Of a stretch of 43,107 bases of DNA, positions 16,313 through 24,438 are shown in pieces. Source of the DNA: DASVEG01 sp035540495 (GTDB lineage Bacteria > Actinomycetota > Acidimicrobiia > Acidimicrobiales > CADCTF01); the NCBI GenBank assembly GCA_035540495.1, contig DATLGL010000026.1, positions 1 through 43,107 of the forward strand, written 5' to 3'. Numbering within the stretch: position 1 is the stretch's first letter; each line of letters opens with the position of its first letter. The position numbers and the translations under genes are program-made. The notes beneath the pieces were generated by a model. It worked only from the letters and a program-made list of their open reading frames with translations, did no database searches and was not told the origin of the DNA.

Positions 16313-17313
16313 CGGTCGGCTTCCATGAACATCACCCGGAGCGACTCGAACGCCTCGATGCACTTGCCCGCGCCGAGCACGACGCACTCGAGCGGCTCGT
16401 CGACCAGGTGGACCGGCAGGTGCGTCTCCTGCGCGAGGCGCAGGTCGAGGCCTCGCAGCATCCCACCACCGCCGACGAGGTGGATGCCCTGGAGGATCAG
16501 GTCCTGCGCGAGCTCCGGTGGCGCCATCCCGAGGCACTGCACGACCGAGTCGACGATCGCGCTCACATGTTCGTCGAGCGCCTCGCGCACCTCCTCCGGC
16601 GACAGGATCACGGTCTTCGGAAGGCCGGTCATGAGGTCACGGCCTCGCACCTCGGCCTTCACCTCGTCTTCGGTGACGAACGCGGATCCGATCGCCACCT
16701 TGATCTCCTCGGCTGTCCGCTCTCCGATCGCGATGCCGTACTCACGGCGGACGAACGTCTGGATCGCGGTGTCCATGTCGAAGGAACCGACGCGGATCGC
16801 TTGCAGCGCGACCGTGCCACCGAGCGAGATGACCGCCGTCTCGGTGGTGCCGCCACCGATGTCGCACACCATGTTCCCGAGCGGCTCGCCGATCGGCAGT
16901 CCGGCACCGATCGCCGCGGCCATCGGCTGGTCGATGAGGTACGCCTCGGTGGCACCGGCCCGGCGGGCGGCTTCCTTCACCGCGCGCTTCTCGACCGACG
17001 TGATCGCCGAAGGCACGCAGATCAGCACCCGTGGCCGGTTGAACCGGCTCACCCCTGCCCTCGAGAGGATGATGCGGATCATCTTCTCGGTGATGTCGAA
17101 GTCGGTGATCGCGCCGCCCCGCAGCGGACGCACCGCTTGGATGTAGCCGGGGGTGCGGCCGATCATCTGCCACGCCTCGTGCCCCATCGCCAGCACGTCG
17201 CCTGTCTGCACGTTGAGCGCGATGACGCTCGGCTCGTTGAGGACGATCCCCTGCCCCTTGGCGTAGACGAGGGTGTTCGCCGTCCCGAGGTCGATGGCGA
17301 GGTCTCTAGCCAG
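16309..17313 (-). CDS. mreB: Rod-shape-determining actin homologue MreB, CTG start
   Basis: This 334-residue actin-like ATPase assembles membrane-bound filaments that guide lateral wall synthesis. The ATP-binding signatures are present: the N-terminal phosphate-1 loop in MARDLAIDLGTANTLVY, phosphate-2 in CDIGGGTTETAVISLGG, and the adenosine motif GGGGMLRGLD. No ATG, GTG or TTG exists in frame before residue 35. The family-typical N-terminus MARDLAIDLG is obtained by starting at a CTG (17313-17311), which has GAGG seven bases upstream. The start overlaps the stop of the small membrane protein gene by eight bases. mreC and mreD are not nearby. It may be MreB or a close Mbl paralogue. Confidence 0.9.
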   Translation of the reverse strand: MARDLAIDLGTANTLVYAKGQGIVLNEPSVIALNVQTGDVLAMGHEAWQMIGRTPGYIQAVRPLRGGAITDFDITEKMIRIILSRAGVSRFNRPRVLICVPSAITSVEKRAVKEAARRAGATEAYLIDQPMAAAIGAGLPIGEPLGNMVCDIGGGTTETAVISLGGTVALQAIRVGSFDMDTAIQTFVRREYGIAIGERTAEEIKVAIGSAFVTEDEVKAEVRGRDLMTGLPKTVILSPEEVREALDEHVSAIVDSVVQCLGMAPPELAQDLILQGIHLVGGGGMLRGLDLRLAQETHLPVHLVDEPLECVVLGAGKCIEAFESLRVMFMEADR

Positions 17314-17491
17314 TGCGTCGCCTCGACTTCTCGTTCCGCTTGTCGTCGGATCCGCCGAGCGCGCGCAGACCCTGCTGGAACTCCTCGATGCCCGACTCGA
17401 GCGACGTCGGTTTCCGGTTGCGGTACCAGAGCACGAAGATCCCGAGCGCGCTCAGCAGCACCGCGACGCCCAGATACAGCAGTGCACTCAC
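17306..17491 (-). CDS. Small single-pass membrane protein
   Basis: This 61-residue protein has one hydrophobic helix at about 4-22 (LYLGVAVLLSALGIFVLW), followed by a charged cytoplasmic-type tail ending in KRNEKSRRRTG. I do not recognise the family. Its GTG start at 17491 overlaps the moaE stop (GTGA) and its stop overlaps the mreB start. It therefore appears translationally coupled to both, which is the main argument that it is real. Confidence 0.7.
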   Translation of the reverse strand: MSALLYLGVAVLLSALGIFVLWYRNRKPTSLESGIEEFQQGLRALGGSDDKRNEKSRRRTG

Positions 17492-17961
17492 GACGACGTG
17501 ACCTCCTGCACCGGTGTCGACCCCGTGCCCCAGTCGGAGGCATCGCCGCCCGACCACAGCTCCTTCTTCCAGATCGGGACCGATGCCTTCAGCGTGTCGA
17601 TCGCGAACTCCGCCGCATCGAAGCACGCGCCTCGATGAGGGGAGCTGACGACCACGACGACCGACACCTCGGTCAACTCGAGGCGACCGACACGATGCAG
17701 GAGCGCGACACGAACGGTGTCGGGCCATCGCGACCGGACCTGCTCGACGATCGCCTGCAGCCGCGGTTCGACGTGCTCTGCGTACGCCTCGTATTCGAGC
17801 GCCACGACGTCGTCTCGGCCGTCCGCGTGGTCACGCACCGTTCCGCAGAACACGACCTGCGCGCCCGACGACGGCAGCGCCGACCACGCCCGCGCCAGCT
17901 CGACCGGAAGCTCCTCCTCGGTGAGCGCGACCCAGTCGTCGCCAGCAGGTACCGACAGCAC
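17488..17961 (-). CDS. moaE: Molybdopterin synthase catalytic subunit MoaE
   Basis: This 157-residue enzyme transfers sulfur from the MoaD thiocarboxylate to precursor Z, forming molybdopterin for molybdenum cofactor. Family motifs include VVFCGTVRDHADGR, LEYEAYAEHVE, the SSPHRGACFDAAEFAIDTLK block and the catalytic lysine region VPIWKKELWSGG. Length is typical (about 140-155). No other molybdenum cofactor gene is in the window. It starts with ATG and is the first gene of an overlapping moaE / small membrane protein / mreB cluster. It is divergent from the HtrA-like gene, with 62 bp between starts. Confidence 0.94.
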   Translation of the reverse strand: MLSVPAGDDWVALTEEELPVELARAWSALPSSGAQVVFCGTVRDHADGRDDVVALEYEAYAEHVEPRLQAIVEQVRSRWPDTVRVALLHRVGRLELTEVSVVVVVSSPHRGACFDAAEFAIDTLKASVPIWKKELWSGGDASDWGTGSTPVQEVTSS

Positions 17962-18006
17962 CCTCTAAGACTACGGGGGCGACCGCCCTTCCGGAGGACC
18001 CGTCGG

Positions 18007-18012
18007 TAACCT
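18007..18012 (+). promoter_or_regulatory. Candidate -10 element of the HtrA-like gene
   Basis: TAACCT fits the actinobacterial TANNNT consensus and lies 11 bases before the ATG at 18024, leaving room for only a very short leader. No Shine-Dalgarno sequence is seen. Confidence 0.4.
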
Positions 18013-18023
18013 CGAACTTCGCC

Positions 18024-19214
18024 ATGGACTTCGACGACGACGGGCTCGACGACGGTCCGGTATCGCCGCTGCTGCCGCCTGACGACCGGCTGTGGAGGCA
18101 TCCGTCCGAGGTCGCGGCCGGCGGTCCATCGACGTCGTCGACGCGCGGGATGAAGCGCCCGCGCGAGCCCCGCTTGCTGACGGTCGTGGCGCTCACGTCG
18201 TCGATCAGCGTCTTGCTCACCCTGGGCGTCGTGGCGGTCGTGCGACCGGTGCGGACGCAGCTCGCCGTGGAGCAGATCGCCGCGCCGACGGGCAACGGAT
18301 CACCGAACGCAAGCGATGCTCCCGACGTCGCCTCGATCGCCGACCGGCTTCGGCCGAGCATCACCAGCATCTTCGTCGAATCCCCCGACGGCGCACGTCG
18401 GGGCTCCGGGGTGGTCTACCGCACCGACGGGCTCGTGCTCACGGCGCATCACGTCGTCGACGGCGCGTCGAAGGTCACCGTCGTGCTCGACGACGGTCGC
18501 GAGCTCGAAGCGCGTGTGGTCGGCAGCGACCCCGACACCGACATCGCTGTGCTCGACCTCGACGGCGAGCGCTTCGCCGTGGCACCTCTCGGTTCCGCGG
18601 CGGCGATCAAGGTCGGGCAGGCCGCCATCACGATCGGCACGCCACCCGAGGGCGCCCACGCCCCGGTCGTCACCGTCGGCGTCGTCAGCGCGACGAACCA
18701 GGCGGTGAACACCACGGGTCGCCGCCTGCTCGAGATGATCCAGACCGATGCTGCGGTCGCTCCCGGCTCAGCCGGCGGAGCCGTGGTCGACGGCGCGGGA
18801 GTCGTCATCGGCATCGCCACGATCAACGTCGAGCGGGAAGGCAACGCCAGCGGTTACGCCACGCCGATCGACGTCGCCCGGCTCGTCGCGGCGCAGCTCC
18901 TCGCCCACGGGAAGGTGACCCGCGGCTGGCTGGGCATCGAAGGCGACGAACTGAGCGCGAGCCGGGCGAAGGAGCTCGGGGTGAAGTCGGGCGTCGTCGT
19001 GCGCGCGCTCAAGGGGTCGTCGCCGGCGCAGCACAGCGACCTGCGTCCGGGCGATGTGCTCGTCGAGCTCGACGGCGAACCGATCCGATCGATGGGTTCG
19101 CTGGTGATCGAGCTGCGCACCAGACGCCCGGGTGACACGGTGGCCCTCACCTACCTCCGCGACGCGCAGCAGCGCGTCGCGAAGATCACCCTCGGCGAGA
19201 AGCCCGCGAACTAG
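18024..19214 (+). CDS. HtrA/DegP-like membrane protein lacking the catalytic serine
   Basis: This 396-residue protein has a cytoplasmic N-terminus, one membrane helix (about 51-73), a trypsin-like domain (about 105-290) and a C-terminal PDZ domain (about 300-390, SSPAQHSDLRPGDVLVELDG). Two triad residues are in place: H143 in TAHHVV and D173 in DTDIAVLD. The serine loop that in DegP reads GNSGG is here GSAGG (residues 248-252). Ungapped alignment of TDAAVAPGSAGGAVVD with TDAAINRGNSGGALVN puts alanine 250 at the nucleophile. The fold is intact, so it may bind or sense misfolded envelope proteins rather than cut them. Its 3' end overlaps the convergent epimerase gene by 29 bp. Confidence 0.9.
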   Translation: MDFDDDGLDDGPVSPLLPPDDRLWRHPSEVAAGGPSTSSTRGMKRPREPRLLTVVALTSSISVLLTLGVVAVVRPVRTQLAVEQIAAPTGNGSPNASDAPDVASIADRLRPSITSIFVESPDGARRGSGVVYRTDGLVLTAHHVVDGASKVTVVLDDGRELEARVVGSDPDTDIAVLDLDGERFAVAPLGSAAAIKVGQAAITIGTPPEGAHAPVVTVGVVSATNQAVNTTGRRLLEMIQTDAAVAPGSAGGAVVDGAGVVIGIATINVEREGNASGYATPIDVARLVAAQLLAHGKVTRGWLGIEGDELSASRAKELGVKSGVVVRALKGSSPAQHSDLRPGDVLVELDGEPIRSMGSLVIELRTRRPGDTVALTYLRDAQQRVAKITLGEKPAN

Positions 19215-20142
19215 CCGCCTTCACCGCCAACGCGACCCCTGCTGCGCCTGTGACGAGGACGCCGCCCGCGACGCTCAACGCGACCTCCTGGCGCCGCTTC
19301 GGCGACAGCTCTCGCCACCACGAACCCTTTCGGCACGCGACCAGCGCTTCCTCGACCGAGTACGCCGGCTGCCACCCGGTCGCCCGCAGGCGGTCGCTGG
19401 CGACGACCCACGGGTGCTCGCGGTACGGCACGGCCGCGGGAGGCGCGCCGCCGACCCGGAGCCGCCACGCCAGCCGCTCGACCACGCCCGCCAGCCGTTC
19501 AGGGAGCGGAACCGGCACACCGGCTGCCGACAACGCACGTGCGGTCTCGCCGTTGACGCTTCCCTCCGGCGCGACGTTGAACGTCCCGTCGAGGCGCTGC
19601 AGCACGGCGTGGACGATGGCGGTCGCGGCGTCCTCGACGTGGATCACCTGCACCGGCGGCAGCGAGTCGGCCGGACGCACGAGCGACGGCGAGGCGAGCG
19701 CGGCCGACAACCACGTCTCCCCCGATGGCAGCAGCACCGGGACGAGGCGCAGCACGGCCACCGCGGACGACGGGTGGTCGTCCTTCCACTCGGCTGCGAC
19801 CCGCTCGCCCTCGGCCTGCTCGGCTGCGAACGTGAAACCGGGGTTCGGGCGCAGCGAGGCGTCTTCCGTCAGCGGCACCGAGTTGTCCGACCACGCGCCG
19901 TACACCGTGGCCGACGACGTGACGACCACACCCTCGACCGCGGCATCCCCGGCGGCGTCGAGCACCGACTGCAGCATCGTCGGCCGGGCGAGGTGAACGA
20001 CGACGTCGACGCCCTCCAGGGCCCGCTTCGACGGCGCCGCGTCGGACGCCGCCACGTCTGCGCCGGCTTCGCGCAACTTCGCGACGACGCGCTCGCCGAG
20101 CGCTGAGGTGGCACCGGTCACGAAGACCCTTGTTGCGGCCAT
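19186..20142 (-). CDS. NAD(P)-dependent epimerase/dehydratase (extended SDR) with C-terminal membrane helix
   Basis: This 318-residue protein belongs to the SDR superfamily related to UDP-glucose 4-epimerases. The Rossmann motif is VFVTGATSALGERVV at residues 5-19, and VVVTSSATVYG carries the catalytic serine and the tyrosine region. The extended-SDR YxxxK motif is not obvious: FTFAAEQAEGE stands where YxxxK is expected, so activity is uncertain. A hydrophobic C-terminal helix (about 287-310) suggests membrane attachment. ATG at 20142 directly precedes the Rossmann fold. Only 17 bp separate this start from the divergent Zincin_2 gene. Substrate is unknown. Confidence 0.85.
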   Translation of the reverse strand: MAATRVFVTGATSALGERVVAKLREAGADVAASDAAPSKRALEGVDVVVHLARPTMLQSVLDAAGDAAVEGVVVTSSATVYGAWSDNSVPLTEDASLRPNPGFTFAAEQAEGERVAAEWKDDHPSSAVAVLRLVPVLLPSGETWLSAALASPSLVRPADSLPPVQVIHVEDAATAIVHAVLQRLDGTFNVAPEGSVNGETARALSAAGVPVPLPERLAGVVERLAWRLRVGGAPPAAVPYREHPWVVASDRLRATGWQPAYSVEEALVACRKGSWWRELSPKRRQEVALSVAGGVLVTGAAGVALAVKAASSRASRRG

Positions 20143-20147
20143 GGGCC

Positions 20148-20153
20148 TACCAT
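20148..20153 (+). promoter_or_regulatory. Candidate -10 element of the Zincin_2 gene (leaderless)
   Basis: TACCAT fits TANNNT and ends six bases before the GTG at 20160, the spacing expected for a leaderless transcript. No Shine-Dalgarno sequence precedes the start. Confidence 0.45.
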
Positions 20154-20159
20154 GCCCGT

Positions 20160-21371
20160 GTGAGCTTCCCCGGTCCATTCGGAGGCGGTGGCAACCCCTT
20201 CGAGGGGATGCCGATCTTCGGCGACCTCGCCAAGATGTTCCAGAACCAAGGGCCGGTGAATTGGGAGGTCGCCCGCCAGATCGGCTCGTTCATGGCGTCG
20301 CAGGGCGAGGCCGAGACGAACGTCGAGCCGCTCGTCCGCATCCGCTTCGAGGAGCTGGCCCGAGTCGCCGAGATGCACGTCGCCGATCGCACCGGGCTGC
20401 CGACGATGGTCGACGGGCGGCCGCTCACCGTCGTCCCGACGACGCGGGGCGCATGGGCGGCGTCGACGCTCGAGGCCTACCGCCCCCTGTTCGAGAAGCT
20501 CGCCCTGTCGCTCGGCCAGGGGTCGCTGACGACACCGCCGATCGACGAGTCCGACCTGCCGGACGAGTTGAAGGGCCAGATGCCGGAGGAGCTGCTCGGC
20601 AACCTCATGCAGGTGATCGCGCCGACGATCCTCGGCATGCAGCTCGGGCTGATGACGGGCCATCTCGCGCGGCGCTCGCTGGGCCAGTACGACCTGCCGG
20701 TGCCCCGCCCTGCCTCGTCGGAGCTGCTCGTCGTCGCGGCGAACCTCGACGCGTTCGCAGGCGACTGGTCGCTGCCACAGGACGACGTCCGTCTCTGGGT
20801 GTGCCTCGACAACATCACCCACGCCGCGGTGCTCGGCCTGCCCCACGTGCGCAGCCGGTTGCTCGAGCTGCTCGAGTCGTTCGCGAGCGGCTTCCGCCCC
20901 GATCCCGAGGCGCTGTCGCGCCAGCTCGAGGGGATTGATCCCACGAACGCCGAAGCGTGGCAGGACGCGTTCGGTGATCCACGGGCGCTGCTCGGATCGA
21001 TGGAGTCCGACGAGCAGCGGGCGATCAAGCCGCAGCTCGAGGCGATCACCGTGGCGGTCGAGGGCTACGTCGACTACGTGCTCGACACTGTCGGCGAGCG
21101 CCTCATCGGCTCGTACGGGCCGCTGGCGGAGGCGCTCCGGAGGCGTCGCGTCGAGGCGAACCAGGGCGATCGGTTCGTGGAGCAGATGTTCGGCCTCGAG
21201 CTCTCGCAGCCGCAGTACGACCGGGGCGAGCGGTTCGTGCGCGGCATTGTCGAGCGCGCCGGAGAAGACGCGCTGATCCGCCTCTGGAGCGACGCTCGCC
21301 ACCTGCCCACCCCGTCCGAGGTCGACGCGCCAGGCCTGTGGTGGGAGCGGGTCAACCTCCCAGAGGGATGA
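20160..21371 (+). CDS. Zincin_2 (DUF2342) family protein with degenerate HExxH
   Basis: This 403-residue protein belongs to the actinobacterial DUF2342/Zincin_2 family (TIGR03624), described as putative zinc metalloproteases associated with F420 biosynthesis genomes; mycobacterial Rv3195 is a member. A glycine-rich N-terminus (FGGGGNPFEGMPIFG) is followed by an all-helical body. The segment normally containing HExxH reads DNITH (residues 217-221) in LWVCLDNITHAAVLGLPHV. The first zinc histidine and the catalytic glutamate are therefore replaced, while the second histidine remains. It is probably not an active protease. The last 20 bp overlap the convergent phosphoesterase gene. In mycobacteria the homologue sits beside the PDZ-Lon and UPF0182 genes, which here are some 6 kb away. 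Confidence 0.88.
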   Translation: MSFPGPFGGGGNPFEGMPIFGDLAKMFQNQGPVNWEVARQIGSFMASQGEAETNVEPLVRIRFEELARVAEMHVADRTGLPTMVDGRPLTVVPTTRGAWAASTLEAYRPLFEKLALSLGQGSLTTPPIDESDLPDELKGQMPEELLGNLMQVIAPTILGMQLGLMTGHLARRSLGQYDLPVPRPASSELLVVAANLDAFAGDWSLPQDDVRLWVCLDNITHAAVLGLPHVRSRLLELLESFASGFRPDPEALSRQLEGIDPTNAEAWQDAFGDPRALLGSMESDEQRAIKPQLEAITVAVEGYVDYVLDTVGERLIGSYGPLAEALRRRRVEANQGDRFVEQMFGLELSQPQYDRGERFVRGIVERAGEDALIRLWSDARHLPTPSEVDAPGLWWERVNLPEG

Positions 21372-21849
21372 TCTCCGCTCGCTCGACCCTCCCGTCGCGC
21401 AGCTCGAGCACGCCATAGGTCGCAACCGGCTCTCGTCGCTTGTCGGTCGGCGACCCGGGATTGAAGAGCAGCTGGCCGTCGACGCCGTCGCCGCAGAACG
21501 GGATGTGGCTGTGGCCGTAGACGACGACGTCGCAGTCGGGGAAGCGCGCCTTCATCCGGCGCGGCCGTCCGTCCCGTTGACCGCTGTCGTGGATCATCCC
21601 GATCCGTACGTCTGCCAGCTCCTCGACGCGGGCCTCGGGGAGCATCGCCGCCAGCTCGCCGTCGTCGTTGTTGCCGAGGACGGCGTAGACGGGAGCGAAG
21701 CCCGACAGCTCGTGCACGAGGTCGGCCGTCATGATGTCGCCCGCGTGCAGGATCGCGTCCGCGCCGTCGAGGGCGGCGTACACCGCGTCGGGAAGGCGCC
21801 TCGACCGGCCCGGCACGATGTGGGTGTCGGACAGCACGACGATCCTCAC
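21352..21849 (-). CDS. Metallophosphoesterase, YfcE/MJ0936 type
   Basis: This 165-residue calcineurin-like phosphodiesterase probably hydrolyses small phosphodiesters with two metal ions. All expected ligands are visible: D8 and H10 in SDTH, D38 in HAGD, N60 in GNND, H87 and the GHSH pair H113/H115. Length is typical of the family. The GTG start overlaps the stop of the upstream MFS gene by four bases (GTGA), so both are probably co-translated. The natural substrate is not indicated. Confidence 0.9.
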   Translation of the reverse strand: MRIVVLSDTHIVPGRSRRLPDAVYAALDGADAILHAGDIMTADLVHELSGFAPVYAVLGNNDDGELAAMLPEARVEELADVRIGMIHDSGQRDGRPRRMKARFPDCDVVVYGHSHIPFCGDGVDGQLLFNPGSPTDKRREPVATYGVLELRDGRVERAEIIPLGG

Positions 21850-23078
21850 GCCTCCGCCTTACCCAGCCGCCGGTAGGCGAAGGTGTAGGCCGCTGCGCCG
21901 GCGACTCCGGCGATGCCCAGGACGTCGAAGCCCTGGCGCAACGGCGTGGCGACGATCACCGGCAACAACGCCCCGACGACCCAGACGAGCTGGAAGCCCG
22001 CCTCGAACCGCGCGAACGAACGTCCTCGGTCGGACTCGTGCGCGTCACGCTGGACGAGCGCGTCGAACGAGAGCTTGCCCGCCGCGGCAGAGATGCCGAC
22101 GGCCGCCGCGACGAGAGCCGCCCACAGGACGCCGTCGAGCCGAGCGATCGTGAGACCGGCGATGCCCACCGTGCCGAGCGCGGCGACAAGCATCCACTCC
22201 TCGCGCAAACGGCCGCGCACGACCGGGGCCAGCGCGGCTCCGCACAGGTTGGCCGCCATCGACGCAGCTAGCACCACGCCGAACTGCCACGACGGCGCGT
22301 CGATGCGCCGGAACCCGAAGGCGATGAGGAACGTGAGGAACCCGACCATCGCGCGCAACAACGCGGTCGCCACGGCGGCCGCTTCGATCGTGTGCTGGCG
22401 CGGCGCGCGAGTGGCCGCCGGACCCGCCACCTCGGTGTGGTCGTCGAAGACCACGGGCGCCGGCGTCGATGGCAGCGCCAGAGCAGCGACCGCGGTCGTG
22501 ACGAACACGATCGACGCGAGCGCGAGCGTCCACTCGCCGCCCGCGAACCTGAGGAGCAACACGCCGGGCACCGACGCCACGAACCCTGCGGCGACGCCGG
22601 CGACCACGAGCTTCGAGTTCGCCCGCACGAGCAGTTCCTCGTCGTCGACGACAGCCGGCACGACCGCGCTCTTCGACACCGAGTACGCCTTCGACAGCAC
22701 GAGGACCGTGAACGCAGCGGGGAACAGCAGCAGCCCGTCGAGCACACGCGCCATGAACACGCAGGCCACCGCCCGCCCGATCGCGGTGGCGACGATCATG
22801 AAGCGTCGACCTGCGCGCGACCGGTCGATGAGCGGACCGAGGAACGGAGCGACGACGGCGAACGGAGCCATCGTCAGCACGAGCGACAGGATGACCCGGC
22901 CCCGCGCTGCCGTCGGCGAGATGCTGAAGAACAACGAACCGGCCAGGGCGAGCGTGACGAGCGCGTCGCCGGCCATGGCCAGCGCGTGCGTGCGGGCCAG
23001 ACGGGTGAACCCGGAGATCGCGCCGGTGCGGGGGCGTCGGGGAGGCCCGAGCTCGCGCCATCCGGACTCGGTCGCCAT
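21846..23078 (-). CDS. MFS transporter
   Basis: This 410-residue membrane protein has about 12 hydrophobic segments and the general plan of the major facilitator superfamily, with the arginine-rich loop IDRSRAGRRFM after the second helix region. A second pseudo-repeat starts near residue 235. It resembles exporters of the MFS_3/enterobactin-exporter-like group in actinobacteria, but the substrate cannot be read from sequence. It starts with ATG at 23078 and overlaps the phosphoesterase downstream, forming a two-gene operon. The start is 76 bp from the divergent gene at 23155. Confidence 0.85.
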   Translation of the reverse strand: MATESGWRELGPPRRPRTGAISGFTRLARTHALAMAGDALVTLALAGSLFFSISPTAARGRVILSLVLTMAPFAVVAPFLGPLIDRSRAGRRFMIVATAIGRAVACVFMARVLDGLLLFPAAFTVLVLSKAYSVSKSAVVPAVVDDEELLVRANSKLVVAGVAAGFVASVPGVLLLRFAGGEWTLALASIVFVTTAVAALALPSTPAPVVFDDHTEVAGPAATRAPRQHTIEAAAVATALLRAMVGFLTFLIAFGFRRIDAPSWQFGVVLAASMAANLCGAALAPVVRGRLREEWMLVAALGTVGIAGLTIARLDGVLWAALVAAAVGISAAAGKLSFDALVQRDAHESDRGRSFARFEAGFQLVWVVGALLPVIVATPLRQGFDVLGIAGVAGAAAYTFAYRRLGKAEA

Positions 23079-23154
23079 CGCCGCATCGTACGGCCGGCAG
23101 CTCGCCGTTCGACTCCCTGCTCAAGGCGCGAGGGCAGCGTGTCGAAAGACTGGC

Positions 23155-23661
23155 ATGTCCGATCTCTCGAACCTCCTCGGTGACCTCTACGGCGATTCGA
23201 GCAACCCCGACGGCCCCCCGGTGCGTCACGAGCCGGCGGCCGCCGAGCGCAGCGAGTGGTCGGCCCGTCGGACCGATGACGACCTCGCTGCGGCCCTGTC
23301 GGCAGCGCTCGCGGAGCCGCCGGTCGCCCCCGCGATGCCGGCCGCTCCGATGCCGGCGCCGGCCATGCCGGAGGCCTATGCGCCGCAGGTCGAGTTCTCC
23401 GCTCCTGCGCCTGCCCCGGCCGCTCCGGCGATGCCGACGATGCCGGTCATGCCCATCGCTCAGCAGGCACCGGTCGCGCCGGTCGCTCCGGCTCGCGGCG
23501 CGTGGACGGCGGCGCCGGCCGAGATGCCCGCTCCGGTCGCGGTGGCCGTCGCCCCGGCGCCCGTCGCTGCTCCCGTGATGCCCGCCGGCCCGCGCATGTG
23601 GGCTCGCGGCGACGACGACATCTTCCCGATCGCCGGCGGCGCCAAGAAGAAGCGCAAGTAG
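23155..23661 (+). CDS. Ala/Pro/Met-rich low-complexity protein with conserved-looking ends
   Basis: This 168-residue protein of unknown function has a defined N-terminus (MSDLSNLLGDLYGDSSNPDG and an acidic helix near 40-55), a long Ala/Pro/Met/Val-rich middle and a C-terminal block RMWARGDDDIFPIAGGAKKKRK. The ordered ends joined by a flexible linker suggest an adaptor that binds one partner at each end; this is inference. Its layout resembles the protein at 14489-14914. It is followed by a strong hairpin at 23687-23711. Confidence 0.65.
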   Translation: MSDLSNLLGDLYGDSSNPDGPPVRHEPAAAERSEWSARRTDDDLAAALSAALAEPPVAPAMPAAPMPAPAMPEAYAPQVEFSAPAPAPAAPAMPTMPVMPIAQQAPVAPVAPARGAWTAAPAEMPAPVAVAVAPAPVAAPVMPAGPRMWARGDDDIFPIAGGAKKKRK

Positions 23662-23686
23662 CGGTCGAGCCGACCACCACCGAGGA

Positions 23687-23711
23687 AGGGACGGGCGTCG
23701 AGCCCGTCCCT
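23687..23711. terminator. Hairpin between convergent genes (bidirectional terminator)
   Basis: AGGGACGGGC (23687-23696) pairs perfectly with GCCCGTCCCT (23702-23711) around a five-base loop. It lies between the stops of the gene at 23155 (+) and regX3 (-) and can serve both. There is no long T-run, as is common in high-GC actinobacteria. Confidence 0.75.
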
Positions 23712-23718
23712 CTTCGCG

Positions 23719-24438
23719 TCAGGCGGTGGCCGACGCCGGCGCCTCGAACTTGTAGCCGAGGCCGCGAATCGTCACGATGCGCGTCGGCGAGGACGGCACG
23801 TCTTCGATCTTCGACCGCAGGCGCTTCACGTGGACGTCGAGTGTCTTCGTGTCGCCGACGTAATGCGGTCCCCACACCCGGTCGATGAGCGTCTCCCGGG
23901 TCAGGACGCGGCCGGCGTTCGCGAGGAGCAGCTCGAGGAGCTCGAACTCCTTGAGGGGGAAGCTCATCCTCTCGCCCCGGACGAACACCTCGTGGCGCTC
24001 CGGGTCGAGGCGGACGTCGCCCACCTCGAGGACGTCACCACTCAGCTCGTCACGGTCATCCGTGCGTGGTGTCCGGCGGAGGACGGCGCGCATGCGAGCC
24101 ACGAGCTCGCGCAGGCGATAGGGCTTGCTGACGTAGTCGTCGGCACCCACCTCGAGACCGACGACGGTGTCGATCTCGGACGACTTCGCCGTCACCATGA
24201 TGATCGGCACGCGCGACTTGGCGCGGATCTCGCGGCACACGTCGATGCCCGACACCTTGGGCAGCATCACGTCGAGCAGGACGAGGTCGGGCCTGACGAT
24301 GTCGAACAGCTCGAGCGCCTCGGCGCCGTCGCGAGCGACCTTCACGAGGAAACCCTCGCGCTTGAGCCCGACGACCAGCGCCTCGACGAACGACTCCTCG
24401 TCCTCGACGATGAGCACTGTCTGCATCGGGTCGGCCAT
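23719..24438 (-). CDS. regX3: OmpR/PhoB-type response regulator, RegX3-like
   Basis: This 239-residue regulator has a receiver domain (about 5-120) with the phosphorylation site in LVLLDVMLPKVSG and the switch lysine in VSKPYRLRELVARM. A winged-helix DNA-binding domain follows (about 140-235, LTRETLIDRVWGPHYVGDTKTLDVHVKRLRSKIE-like signature of the PhoB class). The SenX3-RegX3/PhoR-PhoP pair controls the phosphate regulon in actinobacteria through GTTCACC repeats, and such repeats occur upstream of its own operon, pstS and the phosphatase gene here. Its start overlaps the kinase stop by one base (TGATG), so the two are co-translated. Confidence 0.92.
   Translation of the reverse strand: MADPMQTVLIVEDEESFVEALVVGLKREGFLVKVARDGAEALELFDIVRPDLVLLDVMLPKVSGIDVCREIRAKSRVPIIMVTAKSSEIDTVVGLEVGADDYVSKPYRLRELVARMRAVLRRTPRTDDRDELSGDVLEVGDVRLDPERHEVFVRGERMSFPLKEFELLELLLANAGRVLTRETLIDRVWGPHYVGDTKTLDVHVKRLRSKIEDVPSSPTRIVTIRGLGYKFEAPASATA

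Noticed and set aside
14984..16537. A 517-residue reading of the first sortase
   Set aside because: The added N-terminus is the antisense of the HEAT-repeat gene and has no signal or fold; the membrane helix starts right after the ATG at 15664.
17962..18023. A molybdenum cofactor riboswitch upstream of moaE
   Set aside because: Only 62 bp separate moaE from the divergent gene, too short for the aptamer, and no conserved stems were seen.
21913..23661. A 582-residue reading of the Ala/Pro-rich protein
   Set aside because: The extension is antisense to the MFS transporter; the ATG at 23155 begins the non-repetitive N-terminus.
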